A stretch of 64,000 bases of DNA, taken from Nocardia flavorosea NBRC 108225 (GTDB lineage Bacteria > Actinomycetota > Actinomycetes > Mycobacteriales > Mycobacteriaceae). The stretch lies in contig NZ_BDCG01000008.1 in NCBI RefSeq assembly GCF_001613385.1, positions 124,001 through 188,000 on the forward strand, in the 5' to 3' direction. A model generated the notes under the pieces. That model saw only the letters and a list, made by a program, of their open reading frames with translations, was not told the DNA's origin and searched no databases. Every line of letters starts with the position of its first letter. The stretch's first letter is position 1. Positions 18,168 through 26,524 of the stretch are shown here, piece after piece. A program made the position numbers and the translations under genes.

Positions 18168-18271
18168 TTGAGCAGACCGTTGCGGGCGAGGCCGTTCGCC
18201 ATGGCGAAAATGCCCGGGTATCGCCCGTGCCGGTTGGGAACCGCAGACTGGAAGCGGATGTACTCGGACAT
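18168..18271 (-). pseudogene. N-terminal fragment of an unrelated gene, fused by deletion
   Basis: From the ATG at 18271 the frame gives MSEYIRFQSAVPNRHGRYPG followed by IFAMANGLARNGLL. This resembles the start of a conserved actinobacterial protein family I cannot name. After about 34 residues it runs into the NmrA-like fragment in the wrong frame and ends as nonsense at 18068. It is the third position of the aldo-keto reductase/luciferase-like operon. It is therefore the intact front of one gene joined to the back of another. Confidence 0.55.
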
Positions 18272-18325
18272 CGCAAGAACCCTAGGCCGTGACCGCCGCG
18301 CCGGAAAGCACACGCGGGGCGGCAA

Positions 18326-19198
18326 TTACGACAACGGCGCAATGAGTTCGTCGGCGACCCACTGTGCTACACCGGCCGGATACGGCGATTCGAGGCCGAG
18401 GACGAAATGCCGGATACCGGCCTCTAAGGCTTGGGCGATCGCCGCACGGACGGCGCCGGGCCGGTCGTAGGAGACCGGAAGGAAAGTCGACCGGACGATC
18501 GAATCCGGGTCGCGGTCGATGGCGGCGCAGTAGCGGTCGAGCAACGCGGTGCGCTCGGCGATATCGGCGGTATCGGCGCCGGGGATGTTCCACAGGTCGG
18601 CATGTTCGGCGATCACCCGCAACAAAGCGTCCGAGCGACCGCCGATCATGATCGGCGGATACGGCCGCTGAACCGGTTTGGGGTTGCCGAACGCGCCGGA
18701 AAGCCGGAGGTGTTCGCCCTGGAAATCGAACGGCTCCGGTTCGGTCCACAGCCGGCGGATCACCGTGCAGGCCTCGTCGAGGCTTTCCACCGAGCTTCCG
18801 AAACCGTGATAAGGCAGGCCGTGCGCATCGTATTCGCGACGGGCCATCGGCAGGCCGGGCCGTGAGCCCGCGCCGATCCCGAAATCGAGCCGGCCACCCG
18901 AGACGATATCGACGGTGGTGGCGATCTTGGCCAGCATCGCCGGGGGCCGGAAACGGTTACTGGTGACGAGCAGCCCGAGGCGCAGGCGGCGGGTCTGCGC
19001 GGCAAGGGCGGACAGCAGGGTCCAGCCTTCGAAGATCGGTCCCGTCGTATCGCCGGCGATCGGGAAGAGATGGTCGAACAACCAGGCGTGCCGGATTTCC
19101 GGGATACCGTCGGCTTCCTGCCAGACGCGCACGATGTCCTGGTAGCCGACCTGCATAGGTGCGGTCATGATGCCGAAGCTCGGCGTTGATTGCGGCAT
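18326..19198 (-). CDS. LLM-class (luciferase-like) oxidoreductase, probably F420-dependent
   Basis: A 290-residue TIM-barrel protein of the bacterial-luciferase superfamily. Typical segments are HAWLFDHLFPI near the N-terminus, RLGLLVTSNRFRPPAMLAK, the GRLDFGIGAGSR loop and PPIMIGGRSDALLRVIAEHAD. Actinobacterial members mostly use F420. It follows the aldo-keto reductase by 51 bases on the same strand and is probably co-transcribed under the TetR regulator at 20414. AAGGA lies 11 bases before the ATG. Substrate unknown. Confidence 0.88.
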   Translation of the reverse strand: MPQSTPSFGIMTAPMQVGYQDIVRVWQEADGIPEIRHAWLFDHLFPIAGDTTGPIFEGWTLLSALAAQTRRLRLGLLVTSNRFRPPAMLAKIATTVDIVSGGRLDFGIGAGSRPGLPMARREYDAHGLPYHGFGSSVESLDEACTVIRRLWTEPEPFDFQGEHLRLSGAFGNPKPVQRPYPPIMIGGRSDALLRVIAEHADLWNIPGADTADIAERTALLDRYCAAIDRDPDSIVRSTFLPVSYDRPGAVRAAIAQALEAGIRHFVLGLESPYPAGVAQWVADELIAPLS

Positions 19199-19249
19199 GG
19201 GGTGATCAATCCTTCCGGCAGAATTCGGACACTGGCCGAGGCTCGGCGC

Positions 19250-20269
19250 TCACCGGCGGCGCAGCGCCGGATCGAGCAATGCGGGTGGTGTATCGAATTT
19301 CTCGCCGGGGGCGAGATCGATACCGGGGGCGACGATGGTGTCGATCGCGTCGAGGAGATCGGCGGAGAGCACGGTGTCCGCCGCCGCCAGCTGGGCATGC
19401 AGATGGTCCGGGGTCCGCGGGCCGATGATCGCACTGGTCACGCCTGGGTGCGCAGTCACGAAACCGAGCGCCAGCTGGATCATGGACAGTCCGGCTTCGT
19501 CGGCGAGAACGGCCAGTTTCTCGACGGCATCCAGTTTCGCGCGGTTGGCGGGAATCGTGGTGTCGAAACGGTCCGGAAGCATCACCGACCGGCTGGTCGA
19601 GATTTCCCGGTTCGCCCGGATGGCGCCCGACAGCCAGCCCGAGGCCAGCGGGCTCCAGGCCAGCACCCCGAGCCCGTACTCCTCGGCGGCGGGCAGTACG
19701 TGGGCTTCGATCCCGCGCTGCAGGATCGAGTAGGCGGGTTGTTCGGTGACGTAGCGGCTCAGCCGGTTCTCCCGCGCCGCCCACTGCGCCTGGACGATCC
19801 GGTAGGCCGGGAAGGTGGAGGAACCGAAGTAGCGGATCTTTCCTGCCCGTTGCAGGTCGGTCAGCGCCGACAAGGTCTCGCCGTCGCCGGTGTCCGGGTC
19901 CCACCGGTGCATCTGGTAGAGGTCGATATGGTCGACGTTCAACCGGCGCAGGCTGTCGTCCACGGCCGTCACCAGCCAGCGCCGTGAACTGCCTCGATGG
20001 TTGCGCTCGTCGCCCATCGGCATGGTCGCCTTCGTGGCCAGCACGATATCGTCGCGGCGCCCGGCGACGGCTTTGCCGACCATCCGCTCCGATTCGCCCT
20101 GGCTGTACATATCCGCGGTGTCGATGAGGTTGATACCGCCGTCCAGCGCGACGTCGATCATCGCCGTGACCTGGTCCTGGGTTGTTTTGCCGATACTCCC
20201 GAAATTCATGGCACCGAGTACGAGGGTGCTCACCTGCACGCCGGTCCGGCCCAAACTGCGGTACTGCAT
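19250..20269 (-). CDS. Aldo/keto reductase
   Basis: A 339-residue reductase. Visible catalytic elements are the Asp/Tyr of NLIDTADMYSQGESE, the lysine of VLATKAT and the histidine of LYQMHRWD, followed by an NADPH-site region near AIIGPRTPDHL. It reduces aldehydes or ketones with NADPH. The ATG at 20269 follows GGAGG with 6-base spacing; longer versions run through the divergent TetR control region and are rejected. It is the first gene of a minus-strand operon facing a TetR gene, with two operators between. Confidence 0.93.
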   Translation of the reverse strand: MQYRSLGRTGVQVSTLVLGAMNFGSIGKTTQDQVTAMIDVALDGGINLIDTADMYSQGESERMVGKAVAGRRDDIVLATKATMPMGDERNHRGSSRRWLVTAVDDSLRRLNVDHIDLYQMHRWDPDTGDGETLSALTDLQRAGKIRYFGSSTFPAYRIVQAQWAARENRLSRYVTEQPAYSILQRGIEAHVLPAAEEYGLGVLAWSPLASGWLSGAIRANREISTSRSVMLPDRFDTTIPANRAKLDAVEKLAVLADEAGLSMIQLALGFVTAHPGVTSAIIGPRTPDHLHAQLAAADTVLSADLLDAIDTIVAPGIDLAPGEKFDTPPALLDPALRRR

Positions 20270-20338
20270 AACTGTCCTCCATGAGAGCGGGAGCGCGACC
20301 CGCTCGACTCCGGCGGTGCGACTCTGACATCCTGAAAG

Positions 20339-20353
20339 CGGAACAATGTTCCG
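20339..20353. promoter_or_regulatory. TetR operator 1, perfect 15-bp palindrome
   Basis: CGGAACAATGTTCCG is a perfect inverted repeat around a central A. It lies 70 bases upstream of the aldo-keto reductase start and 61 upstream of the TetR start. An almost identical copy lies 27 bases away, centre to centre. TetR dimers bind such sites; assignment to the adjacent TetR is inferred. Confidence 0.75.
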
Positions 20354-20365
20354 ATAACCAACATA

Positions 20366-20380
20366 CGGAACATTGTTCCG
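20366..20380. promoter_or_regulatory. TetR operator 2, perfect 15-bp palindrome
   Basis: CGGAACATTGTTCCG differs from operator 1 only at the central base. The 27-bp centre spacing is about two and a half helical turns, so two dimers would sit on roughly opposite faces. It ends 33 bases before the TetR GTG start, consistent with autorepression. Confidence 0.75.
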
Positions 20381-20413
20381 TTTGCCAACCGGAAGGACGG
20401 AGGTCGCTGCGCA

Positions 20414-20995
20414 GTGACCGAAAAAGACACCCCCGAACCGGCCCCGCGAAAACGGGCCGATGCCCGCCGCAACGAGCAAACCCTGCTCGACGCGGCCGCC
20501 GCCGCATTCGTCGAATCGGGAGTCGGCGTCCCCGTCCGCGATATCGCCGCCCGCGCCGGCGTCGGGGTCGGCACCATCTACCGCCACTTCCCCACCCGCG
20601 CCGACCTCATCGTCGCGGTCTACCGTCACCAGGTGGAAGCCTGCGCCGAAGCGGGCCCCGCACTACTGGCAGAAGGTCCCACCCCGCACGCTGCCCTGAC
20701 CCGCTGGATCGATCTCTTCGTCGACTTCCTGGTCACCAAACACGGTCTCGCCGAAGCACTCCAGTCCGACAATGCCGCCTTCGAATCCCTGCACACCTAC
20801 TTCATCGACCGGCTGCTTCCGGTCTGCACCGAACTACTCGACGCGGCCGTCGACGCCGGCGAAGTGGTATCCGATATCGAGCCCTACGAACTGATGCGCG
20901 GCGTGGGCAACCTCTGCGTCGGCGCCGAAGGCGATCCCCGCTACCACGCGCGCCGCATGGTCGGCCTGTTGATCAGGGGGCTGCGCACCCACTAG
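20414..20995 (+). CDS. TetR-family repressor of the aldo-keto reductase operon
   Basis: A 193-residue regulator. The N-terminal HTH (TLLDAAAAAFVESG, then DIAARAGVGVGTIYRHFPTRADL) is canonical TetR, and the C-terminal part is a helical ligand domain. It is divergent from the reductase gene with twin palindromes between. The GTG start at 20414 is preceded by GGAGG some ten bases upstream. Ligand unknown; probably an aldehyde, ketone or other substrate of the reductase or LLM enzyme. Confidence 0.92.
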   Translation: MTEKDTPEPAPRKRADARRNEQTLLDAAAAAFVESGVGVPVRDIAARAGVGVGTIYRHFPTRADLIVAVYRHQVEACAEAGPALLAEGPTPHAALTRWIDLFVDFLVTKHGLAEALQSDNAAFESLHTYFIDRLLPVCTELLDAAVDAGEVVSDIEPYELMRGVGNLCVGAEGDPRYHARRMVGLLIRGLRTH

Positions 20996-21113
20996 CTCCG
21001 CCCGCGAGAGTGGTCAGGAATCGAGAAGCACTGGTCACCGCTCTGTCGTTAGCGTCGTCCTCATCGAGATCGCGGGCACTACGCCGGACGCGATCAGGCC
21101 CGAGGAGGACGAG

Positions 21114-21596
21114 ATGAACTGGAACAAACGAACCCGGCAGACGCACCGGGTGGTGGCAATCGTGTTCGTCGCGACTGTCGTCATCACGGTCGCGGTCATG
21201 GCAGTGCAAGGACCCGTCTGGGTCTCCTATCTCCCACTGCCCCCACTCGCCCTGCTCCTGTTCTCCGGCCTGTACCTGTACGTGCGGCCGTACGTCGGCG
21301 GGCCGGCCGCAGAGTCCGGGCCTCGCCGTCCTCGAGTTCGTTCGACCGGAGTGCGGGCGCCGCACCGCTGGGCGGCCGCTTTCTTCGTGATGAGCATTGT
21401 CGTCACGACCGTCACCTTGGCGTTGCAAGGACCGATGTGGGTGTCCTACCTCCCACTGGCACCGCTCGCCGTACTTCTCGGCAGCGGCCTGTTCATGCTT
21501 GCCCGGCCGAGCGCGAGCCGGCGAACCGGCGCCGACCATGAGGCCGGCCCCCTCGACCGGCAGCCGACGGTGACACGTTCGTCGGCGACGCAATAA
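21114..21596 (+). CDS. Unknown membrane protein with duplicated two-helix unit
   Basis: A 160-residue protein with four hydrophobic helices arranged as two copies of a module. The first copy contains VQGPVWVSYLPLPPLALLL and the second LQGPMWVSYLPLAPLAVLL. Each is preceded by a helix rich in V/T/I and followed by a short basic loop; the tail is hydrophilic. GAGGAGG-type sequence precedes the ATG. No family is recognised. The near-identical WVSYLPL segments suggest a fairly recent duplication or strong constraint. Confidence 0.7.
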   Translation: MNWNKRTRQTHRVVAIVFVATVVITVAVMAVQGPVWVSYLPLPPLALLLFSGLYLYVRPYVGGPAAESGPRRPRVRSTGVRAPHRWAAAFFVMSIVVTTVTLALQGPMWVSYLPLAPLAVLLGSGLFMLARPSASRRTGADHEAGPLDRQPTVTRSSATQ

Positions 21597-22326
21597 CCAC
21601 GGGTTCAGCCGCAGGCGGGATCCCCGGCATGTGCGGTGGCCGGTTCACCACAGTCGGCACGGCCCGGGAAACAGACGCCGCGATATGCCGGCCTTCCAGC
21701 GTATGCCGGGCCGCCGTGGCGAACCCGGCGCAGCTCACGAACCGCTCGTCACGCTGTTCGGCCATTCCGCGTTCGAGGACCGCGTCGATTGCCGGATGTT
21801 CCTGCCGGGCAACGACATCGGCTTCGCATTCGAAGCGGCGGGACAGTTCGGGATCGGTGGAGACCTCCCTATTCGGCCGGTGTCCGATCAACGGCCACAA
21901 CCCCCTCCGGCGCCGCGATCTGCGCAACCAGATGCACGCTGGTGACGCAGGCCAGGGCCGCGAAGGCAATCCACATACTCGCCGCGACACCACCGACCAG
22001 CGACGAACCCGGCAGCCGCTCTCCGTCGTTCGACCTCATCCCGACCTTCCGTCGCCACCGGCCTGCCAGGATATCCGGCACCGCGCCGTCTTTCTCGGAT
22101 ACCGATGCCTACTCCGGGGCGGGGCATCCACCCCACCGGCTACGTGCGCCGTCCTACCCAATCGAGGCTTGGGACAGTAGCGCCTACATCTGGCTCTATG
22201 TACTCGTGAGTAGATACTGCACCGATGAATGCGGCATTCGGTCCCCGGAGCCAGCAGCCGTTCGACACTTTGCGCCGGTGATGCACTGCCGCCTACCTCG
22301 GGCCGGGGGTCTGCCAGGATGACCGC
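21597..22326. other. 730-base stretch without a convincing gene
   Basis: Both strands carry frames of 70-230 codons, but none shows a domain, normal start or ribosome site. On the minus strand a hydrophobic segment (ASMWIAFAALACVTSVHLVAQ, 22000-21920 region) is followed in another frame by a charged stretch (STDPELSRRFECEADVVARQ). This could be the frameshifted remains of a membrane protein gene. The right end holds the ribosome site (CCAGGA) of the next transporter. Confidence 0.4.
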
Positions 22327-23643
22327 ATGAGAACCATGGCCCGACCCGGCACGATCTCCGCCGGGACGCTGGTTCTGCTGACCGCCCTCTACTTCGCGCA
22401 GGGCCTGCCTTATGGATTCTTCACCCAAGCGCTGCCGGTGGTGCTCCGCGAATCCGGGTTTTCACTGATCGAGATCAGTGCCACCGGTGTTCTTTTCGCG
22501 CCGTGGGCACTGAAGTTCCTGTGGGCGCCGTATGTCGACAGCTACGGCACCCGGCGGCAATGGCTGCTGACGCTGCAGCTCGCCAGTTCGGCGATCGCCT
22601 TCGGGCTGGCCTGCCTGGACCTCTCCTCGTCGCTGCGCTGGCTCCTCATCGGGATCGCCGTGGTGAACGCCGTATCCGCGACCCAGGATGTCGCCACCGA
22701 CGGACTCGCAGTTCAACTGCTGGGTCCGCAGGAACGGGGTCTGGGGAACGGAATCCAGGTCGGCGCCTACCGGATCGGCATGATCGTCGGCGGCGGCGCG
22801 CTGCTCTGGTTGTTCGCGCTGGCGGGCTGGCGGAGCCTGTTCGCCGCGATGGCGATCCTGCTCCTGCTGACCACCATCCCGGTGTGGTGGTTACCGCGGG
22901 ACCGCGAACGCACTGAACACAAGACACCGCCCCGTCCGGCCGCTTTGACTACCGGGTGGTGGAAACGGCTGCGACAACCGGGAATGCTCACGTTCATCCT
23001 GCTCATCGGCGGTTTCAAATTCGGGGATTCGATGGGCTCGGCAATGGTCGGCCCGTTCATGTCCGACGCCGGACTCACGCTCGGCCAGATAGCCCTCGTG
23101 AAGGGCGCCCTGTCGTCGGCGGGCGCGCTCGCGGGGGCGGCGCTGGGCGGCTGGCTGTGCTTCCGGTACGGCCGCCGTCGCGCCCTGCTGATCGGCGGTG
23201 TCACCCAGACCGCGAGCCTGGCCCTCTACCTGATCGCCGCATTCGGAACCGGCGGTTTCGGCCTGATCGTCACCGCGAGCCTCGCCGAGCACATCCTCGG
23301 CGGCGCCGCGACCGTCGCGGTGTTCACCCTCATGATGGACGCCTCGGACCGCGACCACGCCGGCAGCGACTACACCCTGCTGGCCTGCGCGGTCGTCACG
23401 GTGCAGGGGGTCGCGGGATTCGCGGCGGGTACTGTCGGCGAACTTCTCGGTTACCCTGCCCTGTTCGGGTCGAGCCTGGTCTTGTCCGGCCTCGGGTGCG
23501 CGGTACTGATCATCGCCACAGATCGCGGCAAGGGCCCCAGCGGCGTGCACGCGGTGTGGAACAGCCCGAGGACGGCGCGGAGGCACCCCGCCGGACATGC
23601 CGGCGCGGACGATGCGACACGGCCCGGAACTACTACGAGGTGA
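22327..23643 (+). CDS. AmpG/RhtX-like MFS transporter
   Basis: A 438-residue, about 12-helix transporter. The opening LYFAQGLPYGFFTQALP, then PWALKFLWAPYVDSYG and ATQDVATDGLAV, are characteristic of the AmpG-like branch of the major facilitator superfamily. Relatives import muropeptides or siderophores across the inner membrane. An AGGA element precedes the ATG by 8 bases. The C-terminal 40 residues are hydrophilic and Arg/Thr-rich. No siderophore or peptidoglycan-recycling genes are adjacent, so the substrate cannot be given. Confidence 0.82.
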   Translation: MRTMARPGTISAGTLVLLTALYFAQGLPYGFFTQALPVVLRESGFSLIEISATGVLFAPWALKFLWAPYVDSYGTRRQWLLTLQLASSAIAFGLACLDLSSSLRWLLIGIAVVNAVSATQDVATDGLAVQLLGPQERGLGNGIQVGAYRIGMIVGGGALLWLFALAGWRSLFAAMAILLLLTTIPVWWLPRDRERTEHKTPPRPAALTTGWWKRLRQPGMLTFILLIGGFKFGDSMGSAMVGPFMSDAGLTLGQIALVKGALSSAGALAGAALGGWLCFRYGRRRALLIGGVTQTASLALYLIAAFGTGGFGLIVTASLAEHILGGAATVAVFTLMMDASDRDHAGSDYTLLACAVVTVQGVAGFAAGTVGELLGYPALFGSSLVLSGLGCAVLIIATDRGKGPSGVHAVWNSPRTARRHPAGHAGADDATRPGTTTR

Positions 23644-23721
23644 ACCCAGAACGGCCACGCCTCGCCGGCATCCTCGAGCACCACCTCGCCCTGTCCACGG
23701 TGTGACGCAAACGGCGATGCT

Positions 23722-23905
23722 TCAGCGAGCTTCCGCCACTGCGCGAGGGACAGCGTGTGCACCGCGCAGCCAGTGCATCATCCGGTACATCAACTGCGTG
23801 GCGCCCGGCATGAAGCCCGAGCCGTGGTGGTAGGAGGCGTCCATGGTGCTGACGACGACTTCCGCCGCGAAGGTACCCGCGTCGTAGTACATCAGGGTGT
23901 TGCTG
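23722..23905 (-). pseudogene. Possible 3' remnant of an unrecognised gene
   Basis: On the minus strand the last 60 or so codons before a TGA at 23722 read as ordinary protein: LMYYDAGTFAAEVVVSTMDA, then SYHHGSGFMPGATQLMYRMM, ending VAEAR. Upstream the frame becomes a shadow of the ABC ATPase gene. It looks like the tail of a gene whose front was replaced, but I cannot name the family and it could be chance. Confidence 0.35.
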
Positions 23906-23914
23906 TGCCCGGGA

Positions 23915-24766
23915 ATGGCCGACAACCACCCGGCGGACCGGCAGGACCCGGTTCTCCGCGTGGCCGACCTGACGGTGCGGTACGGCAAGACCGTCACGGT
24001 CCGCGATGTACACCTCGAACTCCAGGCCGGCGAGACCGTAGCCCTTGTCGGTGGCTCCGGAGCGGGCAAATCCACCATCGCGAAAGCGATTGCCGGGCTG
24101 GTCGTCCCGTCGACAGGGTCCGCTCTGCTCGATATCTCGGCCAACAGTGGCGACCGATACGACCGCGTCGACCTGCTCGGTGCCTCCGCCTCCGTCCGCC
24201 GCGCGGCCCGCCGTGCCGTGCACCTCGTGATGCAGGACCCCTACGCGTCCCTGCCGCCGCATCGCCGGATCCTCGATATCGTGGCCGAACCCCTCCTCAT
24301 CCACCGCATCGGCGATACGGCGGACCGAACGGAAGCCGCCCGGTCGGCACTGCACGCGGTCGGCCTCGACCCCGCGCACTACGCCCGCCGGTTCCCGCAC
24401 CAATTGTCCGGCGGCGAACGCCAGCGCGTCGCCTTCTCCCGCGCGATCGTGACCCGGCCCGCGGTGATCCTCGCCGACGAACCGACCGGCATGCTCGACG
24501 CCACCCTCCGCGCCGAGGTATCCCAGCTCATGGGCGACCTCGCCCGCGACCACGGCACCGCGATCCTGCACATCACCCACGACCTCGCCCTCGCCGCCCA
24601 CACCTGCGACCGCGTCCTCGTGATGGCCGACGGCGCGATCGTGGAACAGGGGCCGACCGCGCAGGTGTTGCACAACCCCCAGCACCCGATAACGAAGCAA
24701 CTCCTGCACGCAGCCTTACGCGCGTCGCGCCGCCTACGCGACACCAATCCAACATATGAGACATAG
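23915..24766 (+). CDS. Orphan ABC transporter ATPase, oligopeptide/nickel type
   Basis: A 283-residue ATPase. Walker A is GGSGAGKST, the Q-loop is in VMQDPYASLPP, the signature is LSGGERQRVAF, Walker B is VILADEPTG and the switch histidine is in HITHDLA. QDPYASLPPHRRILDIVAEPL and the final QHPITKQLL are typical of Dpp/Opp/Nik ATPase subunits. No permease or binding-protein gene lies within several kilobases. It is either the remaining piece of a larger locus or it serves permeases encoded elsewhere. The ATG at 23915 is preferred over a GTG at 23897. Confidence 0.85.
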   Translation: MADNHPADRQDPVLRVADLTVRYGKTVTVRDVHLELQAGETVALVGGSGAGKSTIAKAIAGLVVPSTGSALLDISANSGDRYDRVDLLGASASVRRAARRAVHLVMQDPYASLPPHRRILDIVAEPLLIHRIGDTADRTEAARSALHAVGLDPAHYARRFPHQLSGGERQRVAFSRAIVTRPAVILADEPTGMLDATLRAEVSQLMGDLARDHGTAILHITHDLALAAHTCDRVLVMADGAIVEQGPTAQVLHNPQHPITKQLLHAALRASRRLRDTNPTYET

Positions 24767-25199
24767 GTAACCACAAGCGATTACGAAGCTGACTACGCCC
24801 ATGGTCCGGAAACCCGGCGCAGTCGGCCTGCAGCTCGACCGCGCTCGCCCCGGCCGTTCGGTGCGCCGGAGTCCCGGAAGCCGCGCTCGGCGGTGCGCGG
24901 GTGGCGAAGCCGAGCACCGCCGCCAGGTGTTCTCGGACAGCCCGGCACAGGTGCCTGCCGATAGCAGGGTCGAATCGACCGGCTCGCCAAGAGAGGGTAT
25001 TCCACTTCCGGCGGCGCGGGTATCGGCCGTAAGAATCACCGGATAGCTATCGATATGCTCGTTGGCCCTCACCCGCTCGACAGTCCACGCCCGCAACCGA
25101 CGGTTATCCAGTCCGCACAGTGCATATCACGAGCGGTTTCGTAACAAACCGGCTTGCTGAGCGATGTGTTTCAGACACCATCGTTTCAGGAGGTCCCGA
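24767..25199. other. 433-base gap upstream of the secreted protein gene
   Basis: No gene is supported. A GATAGCTATC palindrome lies near 25043-25052 and a weak GGTTT/AAACC inverted repeat near 25136. AGGAGGT at 25188-25194 is the ribosome site of the next gene. The gap must hold that gene's promoter. Confidence 0.45.
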
Positions 25200-25517
25200 A
25201 TGTTTGCTGCGAAGCGACTTGCCGCCGGCGCCGTCGTCGCCACCGCCACCGCGGCCACCGTGCTCGCCGGGGCGGGTATGGCCCAGGCCGACGTCCCGGT
25301 GTGGCAGGCCAACTGCCACACCTACAACGTCTTCAATACGGGCGGTATGGCCAATTGCGAGCTGCCCACCTGGCACCAGGTGAAACTCACCTGCGTCGCA
25401 TGGCCCGTCCCGTTCACCTACTGGAAGTACGGGCCGGTGCAGTACGGACAGAACCAGTCCTGGGCCAGCTGCGACGCACCGGGCGCACTGGTGCGGGTCG
25501 AGGTCATCCAAGCGTAG
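25200..25517 (+). CDS. Small secreted protein with four cysteines
   Basis: A 105-residue protein beginning with a clear Sec signal (MFAAKRLAAGAVVATATAAT then a hydrophobic run) and a cleavage site AQA-DV near residue 31. The mature ~75 residues carry four cysteines (in NCHTYN, NCELP, LTCVAW and SCDAP), fit for two disulfides, and many Trp/Tyr residues. The ATG follows AGGAGGT by 5 bases. The domain is not recognised; small disulfide-stabilised exoproteins of this kind are common in actinomycetes. A hairpin terminator follows at 25554-25575. Confidence 0.78.
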   Translation: MFAAKRLAAGAVVATATAATVLAGAGMAQADVPVWQANCHTYNVFNTGGMANCELPTWHQVKLTCVAWPVPFTYWKYGPVQYGQNQSWASCDAPGALVRVEVIQA

Positions 25518-25553
25518 GACCCGGTCGATCCGCAGATCAGCGCGGCGACCCGG

Positions 25554-25575
25554 CCGAGGCCGGTAACGGCCTCGG
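25554..25575 (+). terminator. 9-bp perfect hairpin after the secreted protein gene
   Basis: CCGAGGCCG, loop GTAA, CGGCCTCGG. It lies 37 bases after the stop at 25517. There is no T-run, which is usual for high-GC actinomycete terminators. Confidence 0.65.
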
Positions 25576-25732
25576 GTAGCTCAGCGGTGCACCGCTGCGC
25601 TACCACGCCGACCATCGGACGCCGAACCGGAACTCGACCGAGTTCCGCGTCGAGCAACGTACACAGCCGGGCAAATCACCCTCCGCCATCGCCGCCGCGG
25701 TGGCGACGAGATCGACACCGGCACACCGATCT

Positions 25733-26437
25733 TCAGTTCGGCTCTTTGCCCGATCGGGTCGAGTCCGCCATTGTCCGGGATCGGTTGCGGCGTTGTCCGC
25801 CGGTCGGCCGGATGACCGAATCATCCACTGCGGCAGGTGTCTCCGGTCCAGCACTCGAATCGACCCCGTACGCGGACATGAACATATCGAGCAGTCCGTC
25901 GACAGCTTCCTCTCCGACAGGGCGGGGAGTGAGCAGCCATCGGTAGTAGAGCGTTCCACACAGCACCTCTGCGGCGTACTCCAGATCGACGCCGGCGACC
26001 AGCTCTCCCCTGCTCTGGGCTCGCCGGATCCGCTCGAGTGTCCGCTGTTCGACCGTCGCCAGGAAGCGTTCGTGCAGGGTGGCCCTGAGCGCGGGGTCCG
26101 ACTGGGCTTCGGCAATCACTGCGCGATAGACCGGGCCGATGGGCGCGGTGGTGAGAGCGCGGCTCGAACGCAGGAACTGCTCGCGCAGATCCGCTCGTAC
26201 ACTTCCCGCGGAGCGGTAGTCGAGGTCACCGACCCAGACGACACTGAGCGCGTCGAGCAGCAGCTCCGCGATGGACGGCCAGCGCCGATAAATGGTGTGC
26301 TTGCCGACCCCGGCTCGCCGGGCAACCGCTTCGATACTCAACCCCCCGTAGCCGACTTCGGTCGCCAGGTCGAGGGCCGTGTCGAGCAGTTCCCTGGTGC
26401 GCTCGGCGCCACGACGCCGTGGGGTCGTTCCGCTCAT
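25733..26437 (-). CDS. TetR-family regulator
   Basis: A 234-residue repressor. The HTH is LLDTALDLATEVGYGGLSIEAVARRAGVGKHTIYRRW, split here as LLDTALDLATEVGYG and SIEAVARRAGVGKHTIYRRW. A C-terminal ligand domain with paired helices (VLCGTLYYRWLLTPRPV) follows. It is divergent from a DUF1059 gene, and a long palindrome lies between them on that gene's promoter. The C-terminal tail from residue 205 is polar and probably disordered. Ligand unknown. Confidence 0.9.
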   Translation of the reverse strand: MSGTTPRRRGAERTRELLDTALDLATEVGYGGLSIEAVARRAGVGKHTIYRRWPSIAELLLDALSVVWVGDLDYRSAGSVRADLREQFLRSSRALTTAPIGPVYRAVIAEAQSDPALRATLHERFLATVEQRTLERIRRAQSRGELVAGVDLEYAAEVLCGTLYYRWLLTPRPVGEEAVDGLLDMFMSAYGVDSSAGPETPAAVDDSVIRPTGGQRRNRSRTMADSTRSGKEPN

Positions 26438-26467
26438 AGCTCGACCTTACCGGCACGCCCCGTGCCG

Positions 26468-26496
26468 TTGACAACCGTCGCACAAGAGGCAACAAT
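26468..26496 (+). promoter_or_regulatory. Consensus-like promoter for the DUF1059 gene
   Basis: TTGACA (26468-26473), a 17-base spacer and AACAAT (26491-26496). The -35 is a perfect sigma-70-type hexamer, rare in this window. Transcription would begin around 26503, inside the downstream palindrome, 135 bases before the DUF1059 ATG. Confidence 0.6.
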
Positions 26497-26499
26497 CCT

Positions 26500-26524
26500 T
26501 TATCGGCACGGATAGTGCCGATAA
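26500..26524. promoter_or_regulatory. 25-bp perfect palindrome, candidate TetR operator
   Basis: TTATCGGCAC, spacer GGATA, GTGCCGATAA. All ten arm positions pair. It begins 4 bases after the -10 element of the plus-strand promoter, so a bound repressor would cover the start of transcription. The only regulator next to it is the divergent TetR at 25733-26437. Confidence 0.75.

Noticed and set aside
25041..25055. GATAGCTATC palindrome as an operator
   Set aside because: It lies about 150 bases from the nearest start, no regulator gene adjoins it, and ten-base palindromes occur by chance.
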